64,000 bases of DNA from Bacteroides fluxus YIT 12057 (lineage in GTDB: Bacteria; Bacteroidota; Bacteroidia; Bacteroidales; Bacteroidaceae). The DNA lies in the NCBI RefSeq assembly GCF_000195635.1, contig NZ_GL882606.1, positions 62,001-126,000 of the forward strand, given 5' to 3'. Below are positions 55,441-62,060 of this stretch, piece by piece. A model generated the notes under the pieces. That model saw nothing but the letters and a program-made list of their open reading frames with translations. It was not told the origin of the DNA and made no database searches. The stretch's first letter is position 1, and each line of letters starts with the position of its first letter. The position numbers were made by a program, and so were the translations under genes.

Positions 55441-55806
55441 ATGACTATGACGACAAGAGAACCTATCAGCATTGAAAACGGGCGGGTGGAAATCCACACG
55501 CCGGAGAACCGTGTATGGCTCACGCGCCACCAGATTGCCGACCTGTTCGGAGTCTTCGTTCCTGCCGTGGGGAGCAACATCCGCTCCATACTCAAAAGCG
55601 GCATACTCTGTGAGGAGAGGGTTTACCGCCGGGAGCGCAACCGTGACGGCGGTATTGTCGAGCTGTATTCGCTCGAAATGATCGCCGCGCTGGCTTTCCG
55701 CTTAAAATCCGGGAATGCCGAAGCCTTCCGACGGTGGCTTGTCCGAAGGGCCACGACGACTGCTGTCGTCTGGCAGCTCCCCGGTATGAACACGATATTG
55801 AACTGA
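55441..55806 (+). CDS. RhuM-like DNA-binding protein, short form
   Basis: A 121-residue protein whose VEIHTPENRVWLTRHQIADLFGVF and NIRSILKSGIL and VELYSLEMIAALAFRLKSGNAEAFRRW resemble the N-terminal HTH-containing part of the virulence protein RhuM. The usual C-terminal part is missing, so it is either a truncated copy or the natural short form in these elements. It is third in the integrase operon, 27 bases after it. ATG 55447 is an alternative start. Confidence 0.65.
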   Translation: MTMTTREPISIENGRVEIHTPENRVWLTRHQIADLFGVFVPAVGSNIRSILKSGILCEERVYRRERNRDGGIVELYSLEMIAALAFRLKSGNAEAFRRWLVRRATTTAVVWQLPGMNTILN

Positions 55807-55844
55807 AAAAGAAGAACAGCCAAAACGTTGGCCGTTCTTCTTTT
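55807..55844. terminator. Bidirectional terminator between the integrase operon and the HTH genes
   Basis: AAAAGAAGAAC (55807-55817) pairs with GTTCTTCTTTT (55834-55844), with GCCAA/TTGGC inside. It serves two convergent transcripts. Confidence 0.88.
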
Positions 55845-56154
55845 ATACCCATTCCTGTCCCCCGATACATTTCTTCCGGGAATCTTCCAGGAATTTCTGT
55901 ATCTCGGATTCCATGTATAGTACCTTGCCCTGAATCAAATAATAGGGAATGATCCGCGCCGTACGGTATTCCTGCAATGTACGCCTGCTGATTTTCAGCA
56001 GCCGGGACAATTCCTCGTCGGTGACGAACCGCTCTCCCTTGAGTGTCCGGCCTCCGGAGGATTCCAGTTTATCCAGTGCCTTGCCGGCCTTTTCCAAACG
56101 CCGGAAGAGATCCGCCACACGCGGATCGTGCTTGTCGATGAAATAATGGCTCAT
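55843..56154 (-). CDS. Helix-turn-helix (excisionase-like) protein A
   Basis: A 103-residue MerR/excisionase-type protein: FVTDEELSRLLKISRRTLQEYRTARIIPYYLIQGKVLYMESEI is the winged HTH. A charged N-terminal helix (DKHDPRVADLFRRLEKAGKALDKLE) may dimerise. Its start overlaps the stop of the upstream HTH gene by 4 bases (ATGA), implying coupling. Such proteins control excision of the element (Xis-type). Assignment is by fold. Confidence 0.85.
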   Translation of the reverse strand: MSHYFIDKHDPRVADLFRRLEKAGKALDKLESSGGRTLKGERFVTDEELSRLLKISRRTLQEYRTARIIPYYLIQGKVLYMESEIQKFLEDSRKKCIGGQEWV

Positions 56155-56456
56155 AACGCGGCGGTATTAGGATAGTGCGACGATTGCAGCAGTTTCCCGA
56201 CATCTTCCGGTTTGTAGAAGATTTTGTGACGGATGCGGCTGAAAGGCAGCAACCCTTTCTCCCGGTAGGTTTGCAGGGTACGTTTCGATATACCCAGCAC
56301 GTCACAGACATCCTGGTTGTCCAGCCATTTTTTCAAACTCACGTCCTCTTGCCTGCGGCATAACGCCTCGGCTTTTCTTTCAATGGCTTCCACGTGCCCT
56401 GCCAGCGCGTCGAAAGCCTTCACGTCCATACTTATTATTTCCATGTTCTGTTTCAT
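56151..56456 (-). CDS. Helix-turn-helix (excisionase-like) protein B
   Basis: A 101-residue protein with WLDNQDVCDVLGISKRTLQTYREKGLLPFSRIRHKIFYKPEDV, a winged HTH paralogous to the preceding one. ATG 56456 is used because the longer frame (to 56654) runs through a structured non-coding region and across the -7 box TACTTTTG at 56476-56483. It is first in the two-gene minus-strand operon. Confidence 0.85.
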   Translation of the reverse strand: MKQNMEIISMDVKAFDALAGHVEAIERKAEALCRRQEDVSLKKWLDNQDVCDVLGISKRTLQTYREKGLLPFSRIRHKIFYKPEDVGKLLQSSHYPNTAAL

Positions 56457-56475
56457 TTTTTGTTTCCCGGATGCC

Positions 56476-56483
56476 CAAAAGTA
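56476..56483 (-). promoter_or_regulatory. Predicted -7 element for the HTH gene pair
   Basis: TACTTTTG on the minus strand, 20 bases before ATG 56456. A further TACCTTTG at 56791-56798 on the same strand could make a transcript with a leader of about 330 bases. Confidence 0.5.
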
Positions 56484-56987
56484 CACAAATGGACAGTATC
56501 TTGTTATCAGCCAGTGGCATATGGACGTATCCGTCTTAAAAGTGGCAGCGAGTGGCGCCACGTCCGGCGGAAACGATCCTCCGCCGATACGGGATCGGCA
56601 CGCTCCGATACGCCAATCGCCCGTGAAAGGAAATGTTCGCGGGCGATTTATCATTCCATGCAGGGTGAGCCGTGAACCGACTTTCGCGAGCGTTCACGGC
56701 ATATCGTTTTCTCCCCGTTTCTCTCCCATAACCTTTTCCTCTCTTTTTTTTCATGCCGCGGAGCGCGGTATGGAAATCTGTTGTCAGTAGCAAAGGTAGT
56801 TACGGGGCTCACGCTGCTGCAAGATCGGGCCGCGGGGCGGTTTGCCGCAAAATCTTCCTCTTTCCCTGCGGGCGAGCGTATTTTCCGACAAAATCTTGCA
56901 GCAGCTATCCCCGACACCTTTTGATGCTACCGAAACAGATTCCATCCATACCGGCTCCGCTACGGCATAAAAAAAAAGTCAAAGGTT
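56484..56987. ncRNA. Structured non-coding tract in the element
   Basis: About 500 bases without a gene contain a series of strong inverted repeats: 9-bp arms at 56615-56623/56640-56648, 9-bp arms at 56669-56677/56692-56700, CCGCG/CGCGG near 56757-56769, and a 13-bp pair GCTGCTGCAAGAT (56813-56825) with ATCTTGCAGCAGC (56893-56905). A minus-strand -7 box TACCTTTG lies at 56791-56798. It may be a regulatory RNA, a protein-binding region or a transfer-related site. Confidence 0.45.
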
Positions 56988-57239
56988 ATGAGAAACGAAG
57001 AGAAAAATAAATGGAAACAGAAATCCTCCAACCTTCCACTTGGCATAAAGGCAAAGGTCGGGTTGGCGGTAAAGGTCGGGGCGGTGGCTTTGGGCTTCCA
57101 CGTGTGGGGTATCGACTTTATTTGGGTCGTTTTGGGCTTCACGTTCTGTTATGACATCCTGCGGGGCATTTTCTCCTGCCTTGTTTCTCTCGTGGCTCTA
57201 ACCGGCTTTTTCTATTTCCTATTCACTCACATCTTCTAA
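56988..57239 (+). CDS. Small membrane protein of the element
   Basis: An 83-residue protein with a basic N-terminus (MRNEEKNKWKQKSSNLPLGIK) and two hydrophobic helices (about residues 28-55 and 60-82). No family is recognised. It heads the plus-strand small-gene operon. Frames of this kind recur near pcfK/pcfJ in Bacteroidales elements. Confidence 0.7.
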   Translation: MRNEEKNKWKQKSSNLPLGIKAKVGLAVKVGAVALGFHVWGIDFIWVVLGFTFCYDILRGIFSCLVSLVALTGFFYFLFTHIF

Positions 57240-57251
57240 ATTTTTACAGGT

Positions 57252-58106
57252 ATGGCAAAGTACATTTCATTATTCGGAGCGACTACCACGGACACGCAGG
57301 TGCAGGTAGTCAAGGAAAACCAGGTAATCATCGGTATCGGTGCGGGTGCGAGCAGAAAGCGTTACGTCGTTTACAAGGTGGAACACACCGCCCGTGGCTA
57401 CGTGTACCACATGGTCGATACCGAAACAAAGGAAATCAGCCAAACGGACATTTTGCGACCCCTCTCGCAAACATTCGGTATCGGCAGGTACTACGACGAC
57501 GTGAACCCCGAGTTCATGGACGCTTTCGAGGTGGCTTTGCTCGTGAGGCAGGCGGAAGAGCAAGCCACGGCGCAGGCCATCGCCGCCGCCAAAGAGAAAG
57601 CCGAGCATGACCGCATAGCGGAAATAGGGGCGCAGAGGTTACGCCGCATCATGCCCGAAGGGGTGCAGGGCGTAATCATCGCCGAACTCAACGAAACGGA
57701 ATACACTGACCCCTCTTACGAGTGTTCGACCACCCGAAGCGTGCGTACCGTCATTCTCGGCTTTTCGGCCACCTCCCGCAACGGCTTCGGGGAGTTGAGA
57801 AAGGCGGCGGCCAATTTCCCGCAAACGGCGCACCTCTCCGAATACGACCCCAAGAACGAACACCGCTATCCCGTTTTCACGCTCGGCAAAAGTCCGAAAT
57901 ACGGGTGGAGTGTCTGCAAAATCGTGGACTATTCCGAGAAGGCGATAGCCGTATTCGGGGACACCAAGCCCGTCAAGGACGCCCTTCACGCACTCGGGGG
58001 ACGCTTCAACGCACGGCTGACGCATGACGGGCAGAAGAGAGCGGGATGGATTTTCCAAAAGACCAAAGAGGACGAGGTGCGACGGCTTCTCGGAAAGGAC
58101 GAATAA
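57252..58106 (+). CDS. Hypothetical element protein with C-terminal conserved module
   Basis: A 284-residue cytosolic protein. The N-terminal half contains an Ala/Glu-rich coiled-coil-like segment (about residues 95-125). The C-terminus, KAIAVFGDTKPVKDALHALGGRFNARLTHDGQKRAGWIF, is a module seen at the end of several Bacteroidetes element proteins, probably nucleic-acid linked. It is 13 bases after the membrane gene. The function is not known to me. Confidence 0.65.
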   Translation: MAKYISLFGATTTDTQVQVVKENQVIIGIGAGASRKRYVVYKVEHTARGYVYHMVDTETKEISQTDILRPLSQTFGIGRYYDDVNPEFMDAFEVALLVRQAEEQATAQAIAAAKEKAEHDRIAEIGAQRLRRIMPEGVQGVIIAELNETEYTDPSYECSTTRSVRTVILGFSATSRNGFGELRKAAANFPQTAHLSEYDPKNEHRYPVFTLGKSPKYGWSVCKIVDYSEKAIAVFGDTKPVKDALHALGGRFNARLTHDGQKRAGWIFQKTKEDEVRRLLGKDE

Positions 58107-58117
58107 ATGTTGAACAC

Positions 58118-58135
58118 GGGGCGGCTCGCCGCCCC
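58118..58135 (+). promoter_or_regulatory. GC-rich hairpin before pcfK (copy 1)
   Basis: GGGGCGG pairs with CCGCCCC around CTCG. It precedes the pcfK start at 58152 by 17 bases. Three similar hairpins follow downstream. Confidence 0.6.
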
Positions 58136-58151
58136 ACAATACCAAAAAATC

Positions 58152-58562
58152 ATGGCACAAGGAACAGATTATTTCAAACTGACGATACAGAACTATCTCG
58201 ACGCACGGGCACGGGAGGACGAACTTTTCGCACCCCGATACGCCAACCCGAAAAAGAACATTGACGATTGCTGCACTTTCATCATCAACCAAGTACGGCA
58301 GAGCGGTTGCAACGGGTTTGCCGACGAGGAAATATACTCTATGGCACTCCACTATTACGACGAGGAGGACATCGACATCGGCAAACCCGTCAGTTGCAAG
58401 GTAGTGGTCAATCACACCGTCGAACTGACCGAGGAGGAAAAAGCCGAGGCACGGCGGAACGCCATACGGAAGGCCGAGAGCGAAGCCTACGCCAAGTTGG
58501 CGAAAGCCAAGTCCAAACCCAAGAAAATCGAAGATAACAAACTAATGCCCAGTCTATTTTAG
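58152..58562 (+). CDS. PcfK-like protein
   Basis: A 136-residue PcfK-family protein starting MAQGTDYFKLTIQNYLDARA. The conserved core includes NIDDCCTFIINQVRQSGCNGFADEEIYSMALHYYDEEDIDIG. PcfK and PcfJ are paired in conjugative elements; their job is not established. ATG 58152 is preferred over the ATG at 58107, which would run through a strong hairpin. It lies two bases before pcfJ. Confidence 0.85.
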   Translation: MAQGTDYFKLTIQNYLDARAREDELFAPRYANPKKNIDDCCTFIINQVRQSGCNGFADEEIYSMALHYYDEEDIDIGKPVSCKVVVNHTVELTEEEKAEARRNAIRKAESEAYAKLAKAKSKPKKIEDNKLMPSLF

Positions 58563-58564
58563 TT

Positions 58565-59848
58565 ATGAAACCGAGAACAAAATTCCAACAGAGCGTCGTG
58601 GCGGCAAGCAAACACCTGCCGCCGCTTACCCCCGCACAAATCGAATGGGGGTACAAGAACTGCATCGAGCATATCGGACGCCGCACGCCGAAAGGACTTA
58701 TCACCTGCACCGAGTGCGGCCACACGTGGCAGAGCGAAAACGGAGAACTCACGGACAATCTGTTAGGGTGCGAGTGTCCGCACTGCCACACCACGCTGAA
58801 AGTGGAAACCACCCTGCGCCGCAAGTTCAACGATTACGAGTATTTGTGTATCGTAACCCGCTGCAAGGGTTTTCAAGTCCTGCGCTTCGTCTATATCGAG
58901 TGTTGGGCGAAAGTGGGACAGACGCCCGTTTACACCCATATCGAAGCCGTACAGCGGTGGATTGCCCCCGACGGACGCTCCGCAACCTTCGCACGGCTGC
59001 GCCCGATGGGCTTCTTCGTTCACGGGTGGAGTTGGTCGAGCGCATTGGAACTGCGGGCGGAGAACGACGGGAAATACAACATCACGCCCACACGCATCTA
59101 TCCCCGGCAACGGCTTATCCCCGAACTGCGCCGAAGCGGTTACGGCAAACAACTCCCCGATGTAACCCCTTTCGACCTTATCCACCTGCTGCTCTCGGAG
59201 AACAAGGCCGAAACGCTGCTTAAAGCGGGACAAACGGCACTCGTGCGATTTTTCGCCCGTTCCTCCCGCAATATCGCAGACTATTGGCCGGCCATCCGTA
59301 TCGCCATCCGTAACGGGTACGCTATCGGGAAACCGACGGAATGGTGCGACTACATCGACCTGCTGCGATTTTTCGGGAAAGACCTGCATAACGCCCATTT
59401 CGTGTGTCCCGCAGACCTGCCCGCAGCGCATGACCTCTACATGGCAAAAAAACGGCGGCACATGCAAATGGAACGGCGGCAGGAGGAACGGCGCAAGGCG
59501 TTGGAACAGGAAGCCTCGTTTGTCGAAGCCAAAGGGCGGTTTTTCGGAGTGGAGTTTTCCGACGGGGAAATCTGCATCAAGGTATTGGACAGCGTTGAAG
59601 CCATACGGCAGGAGGGCGAGGCCATGCACCATTGCGTGTTTACCAACGAATACTATCTGAAAGCCGACTCGCTCATACTCTCGGCCACAATCGACGGCAA
59701 ACGTATCGAAACGATAGAGGTGTCCCTAAAACGCATGGAGGTCGTGCAGAGCCGTGGCGTGTGTAACAAGAATACCCCATACCACGGGCAAATACTGAAA
59801 CTGATGAAGGGGAACATGTCCCTTATACGGAAACGAATGACAGCATAA
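58565..59848 (+). CDS. PcfJ-like protein
   Basis: A 427-residue PcfJ-family protein. The N-terminal quarter has a zinc-ribbon-like CxxC pair (TCTECGHTW and CECPHCHTT). The C-terminal quarter includes the PcfJ signature EGEAMHHCVFTNEYYLKADSLILSATIDGKRIETIEV. Its stop is followed by a GC-rich hairpin. Homologs occur across Firmicutes and Bacteroidetes conjugative elements. Confidence 0.88.
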   Translation: MKPRTKFQQSVVAASKHLPPLTPAQIEWGYKNCIEHIGRRTPKGLITCTECGHTWQSENGELTDNLLGCECPHCHTTLKVETTLRRKFNDYEYLCIVTRCKGFQVLRFVYIECWAKVGQTPVYTHIEAVQRWIAPDGRSATFARLRPMGFFVHGWSWSSALELRAENDGKYNITPTRIYPRQRLIPELRRSGYGKQLPDVTPFDLIHLLLSENKAETLLKAGQTALVRFFARSSRNIADYWPAIRIAIRNGYAIGKPTEWCDYIDLLRFFGKDLHNAHFVCPADLPAAHDLYMAKKRRHMQMERRQEERRKALEQEASFVEAKGRFFGVEFSDGEICIKVLDSVEAIRQEGEAMHHCVFTNEYYLKADSLILSATIDGKRIETIEVSLKRMEVVQSRGVCNKNTPYHGQILKLMKGNMSLIRKRMTA

Positions 59849-59853
59849 AAATC

Positions 59854-59872
59854 GGGGCGGCGAAAGCCGCCC
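59854..59872 (+). promoter_or_regulatory. GC-rich hairpin with GAAA tetraloop (copy 2)
   Basis: GGGCGGC, a GNRA-type GAAA loop, then GCCGCCC. It lies between pcfJ and the next gene, 17 bases before its ATG. Confidence 0.75.
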
Positions 59873-59888
59873 GCAAAAACAAAATAGA

Positions 59889-60215
59889 ATGAACCAAATA
59901 GCATATAAATTCGTGTCGTGGGACGTTCCCGCACTCGAAAGCCTTGCAGGCTCAAAAGCGTACATATTACGCAAACGGCTCAATGACGGGGGAACGCTCA
60001 CCCGTGAGGAGAAAGACTGGATTACCCGTGAGGTAAACCATAACACCTATTTCAAGGACTCCATTCCGCTTTTAGGGTATCGTTTCAACTTTGTCGATGT
60101 ACTGAAAACATTCGTGGTAAAGCAGTACGGGCATTACACGGAATACAAGGGCGTGGACAAGACGAGCATACGCTCCATGTTGTACGGCAGAGTGGAAAGG
60201 ATTGTCGAATTATAA
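59889..60215 (+). CDS. Hypothetical element protein (108 aa)
   Basis: A 108-residue protein beginning MNQIAYKFVSWDVPALESLAG, with EEKDWITREVNHNTYFKDSIPLLGYRFNF. No family or motif is recognised. It sits between hairpin copies 2 and 3 in the small-gene operon, so it is expected to be cotranscribed with pcfJ. Confidence 0.65.
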   Translation: MNQIAYKFVSWDVPALESLAGSKAYILRKRLNDGGTLTREEKDWITREVNHNTYFKDSIPLLGYRFNFVDVLKTFVVKQYGHYTEYKGVDKTSIRSMLYGRVERIVEL

Positions 60216-60219
60216 AATC

Positions 60220-60238
60220 GGGGCGGCGAAAGCCGCCC
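60220..60238 (+). promoter_or_regulatory. GC-rich hairpin with GAAA tetraloop (copy 3)
   Basis: The core GGGGCGGC-GAAA-GCCGCCC is identical to copy 2. It precedes the next ATG by 19 bases. Confidence 0.75.
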
Positions 60239-60257
60239 TACAAAAAAAAATATAACA

Positions 60258-60575
60258 ATGAAAATCATCTATAAAAGCTACATGGCACGCCCGCTCAAAC
60301 CCTTCGGGGAGTGGGATTGGGAAGTTCGGGAAGCAGTCAAGACGGCCCTTGCGCTCGTCGAGGGGAAAAACGGGTTCAAAACCCATTCCGAGATATGGCG
60401 AAGGTGCAACCTCGTCATTACCGTGGGACACAACATCTACACCACGAGTATCGAGATACGACCACCCGAGCAGGACGTGATACGCCGCAGGAGCAACTGG
60501 CATAACGGCTACGCCTACTACTGCAACGGCGTGTTCTGGGCGAACATGAGCAGGGTTAGAGTGGAACTTGTCTGA
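60258..60575 (+). CDS. Hypothetical element protein (105 aa)
   Basis: A 105-residue protein MKIIYKSYMARPLKPFGEWDWE with an aromatic-rich end (NGYAYYCNGVFWANMSRV). No domain is recognised. It lies between hairpin copies 3 and 4. Function is unknown. Confidence 0.6.
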   Translation: MKIIYKSYMARPLKPFGEWDWEVREAVKTALALVEGKNGFKTHSEIWRRCNLVITVGHNIYTTSIEIRPPEQDVIRRRSNWHNGYAYYCNGVFWANMSRVRVELV

Positions 60576-60587
60576 TTAAAAAATTTC

Positions 60588-60606
60588 GGGGCGGCAAAAG
60601 CCGCCC
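60588..60606 (+). promoter_or_regulatory. GC-rich hairpin (copy 4, AAAA loop)
   Basis: GGGCGGC, AAAA, GCCGCCC; 15 bases before the next ATG. Confidence 0.7.
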
Positions 60607-60621
60607 GTAAAAAGCGAGAAT

Positions 60622-60888
60622 ATGAAAACGAATGAAGTAAACAAGGAAATCTCCTATGAAACGCTGCTCGTAACCTTCGGCGAGGGTATCGGGCGGCTCA
60701 ACACCATGTTCGACGACCCGCAGGTGTGGGGCGTTGCCACGCTGAAGCAGTGGATCGACGGGTATGAAACTACGCGCTTCACCGAAATCGACGACCGAAC
60801 GGCGGTTATCACATCCGAATACAACATGGACAGCGTGAAGGAATGGCTGCAAAAGAACACACCGATTATCAACCTGGAAAAACGATAA
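60622..60888 (+). CDS. Hypothetical element protein (88 aa)
   Basis: An 88-residue acidic protein starting MKTNEVNKEISYETLLVTFGEG and containing STPQVWGVATL-like and ITSEYNMDSVKEWLQKN segments. No family is recognised. It follows hairpin copy 4 and is 4 bases before the next small gene. Confidence 0.6.
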   Translation: MKTNEVNKEISYETLLVTFGEGIGRLNTMFDDPQVWGVATLKQWIDGYETTRFTEIDDRTAVITSEYNMDSVKEWLQKNTPIINLEKR

Positions 60889-60892
60889 AATC

Positions 60893-61072
60893 ATGCGCAA
60901 GTACAAATTATTCATCGGCTACCGGCTGCTGGGAGAGTTTTCCGGTATATGGGAAGCCAAAAATTTCGCCGCTGAAAGCGGCATGAGCGGAATTTTCTCG
61001 CTCGTGGGAGAAAATTACCGGGACAGTTGGTACGAACCAAAAAAACAGGACAAGAATGGAAACAAAGATTAA
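60893..61072 (+). CDS. Hypothetical element protein (59 aa)
   Basis: A 59-residue frame from ATG 60893 to TAA 61070-61072, starting MRKYKLFIGYRLLGEFSGIW. It is 4 bases after the previous stop and overlaps the following gene by 17 bases, a layout that favours translation. Aromatic-rich, no known domain. Confidence 0.55.
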   Translation: MRKYKLFIGYRLLGEFSGIWEAKNFAAESGMSGIFSLVGENYRDSWYEPKKQDKNGNKD

Positions 61073-61259
61073 AGACATCACGGGAGCGGAAATAACCGTT
61101 ACCGACTTAAAAGAGGCGGTACGCCAATGCCGGGAGTGCCTCGCAAGTCCCTACCTGATGCCCTCGGGGCATACCGTGGGGGAAAACCATGCCTACATGT
61201 TGCGGCAACTGCTCGCCCTGCAAAGGCGGAAACGGGAACACGGCAGGCAACGGCCGTGA
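61056..61259 (+). CDS. Hypothetical element protein (67 aa)
   Basis: A 67-residue protein METKIKDITGAEITVTDLKEA with a possible zinc-like CRECLASP motif and a basic end (RRKREHGRQRP). It is last in the plus-strand operon and ends 16 bases before a terminator. Function is unknown. Confidence 0.6.
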   Translation: METKIKDITGAEITVTDLKEAVRQCRECLASPYLMPSGHTVGENHAYMLRQLLALQRRKREHGRQRP

Positions 61260-61274
61260 AAATACGACGCGAAA

Positions 61275-61301
61275 AAAATCGGACGATAACCGTCCGATTT
61301 T
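61275..61301 (+). terminator. Terminator of the element small-gene operon
   Basis: AAAATCGGAC pairs with GTCCGATTTT, followed by a long T run. Confidence 0.88.
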
Positions 61302-61312
61302 TTTGTTTCCCG

Positions 61313-61699
61313 TCAATCGACCGCCGTATGGTCGCCCAGCTTCCCGTGCAGTTCACGCCCGATATGTCCGGCAATGCCACGGGGAGAAATTTCAGAGATT
61401 GAACCCCACCCGCCATGCGTGTATATGCACGTCTTGAGCGGTTCGGTACGGGAAAGGTAGAACAGATAGCCGTTGCGGAGCAGGATGCCCACAAACACCG
61501 AGCCGACCTCGATGTCGGCGATCTCGTCAAAACGTATCTTCCCGTCATTGTATAATACTGCCGTGCCATCCGCATCGGGAATGACGAACAGATCGTCTTC
61601 CATGACAATCCCGTGCAACTCGATTAGCGACCCCAGGCATTCACTCGCCGATACCCGGTCGTAATCACCCTTTACCTCATTTGTCGATTTCGTTTCCAT
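61313..61699 (-). CDS. Hypothetical element protein (128 aa)
   Basis: A 128-residue minus-strand protein METKSTNEVKGDYDRVSASECLG with an alternating-strand middle (LFVIPDADGTAVLYNDGKI). No family is recognised. It is convergent with the operon that ends at 61259. A 65-codon frame (61677-61874) overlaps its start and might be a leader peptide or a small gene. Confidence 0.6.
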   Translation of the reverse strand: METKSTNEVKGDYDRVSASECLGSLIELHGIVMEDDLFVIPDADGTAVLYNDGKIRFDEIADIEVGSVFVGILLRNGYLFYLSRTEPLKTCIYTHGGWGSISEISPRGIAGHIGRELHGKLGDHTAVD

Positions 61700-61874
61700 A
61701 TCGCTTTTCTTTAGGTTCAGACAAATACCATACGAAAAAGGCGTGAGAATACGTTAAATACCGGCATTGAGGTACAGCCAAGCACCCATCCACTCGATAG
61801 ATAATTTCTCCCCACGCCGCTATCGCATACGCTTGACGCATATAGACACGACGATGAAGAAGAGAACTACCCAT
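61677..61874 (-). CDS. Possible small gene overlapping the 128-aa gene
   Basis: A 65-residue minus-strand frame (MGSSLLHRRVYMRQAYAIAA) that ends 23 bases inside the next gene. It has no recognisable domain and no strong start signal, so it may be fortuitous. Overlap with the following ATG would permit coupled translation. Confidence 0.25.
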   Translation of the reverse strand: MGSSLLHRRVYMRQAYAIAAWGEIIYRVDGCLAVPQCRYLTYSHAFFVWYLSEPKEKRYGNEIDK

Positions 61875-62060
61875 TATTTTGCGAGCGGATTAAAATTTGG
61901 CTGTTTTCAATGCCCCACCATAATGTGTTCCTTCCGTATGTAAATCGCCCGGCGGCACGCCGCCGGAGGATTCGATTGCAAATATAACGATTTCATTCGG
62001 GTATCGGCGACAACACGTGCGATTTTTAACAACCTTCCTGCCAAAGAACTACCCGCCGTC
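61875..62060. other. Intergenic stretch between two minus-strand element genes
   Basis: No gene is visible here. It contains the palindrome at 61949-61966 and the -7 box at 61979-61986, the probable promoter of the leftward gene(s). Confidence 0.45.
61949..61966. promoter_or_regulatory. Perfect GC palindrome at a predicted start site
   Basis: CCGGCGGC and GCCGCCGG flank two bases. A minus-strand -7 box TATATTTG at 61979-61986 predicts initiation near 61972, so the palindrome would begin the transcript of the 128-aa gene. An operator or a leader hairpin are both possible. Confidence 0.5.

Noticed and set aside
56457..56654. Longer start for HTH protein B
   Set aside because: It would extend through hairpins and past a -7 box; the extra residues have no HTH-like character.
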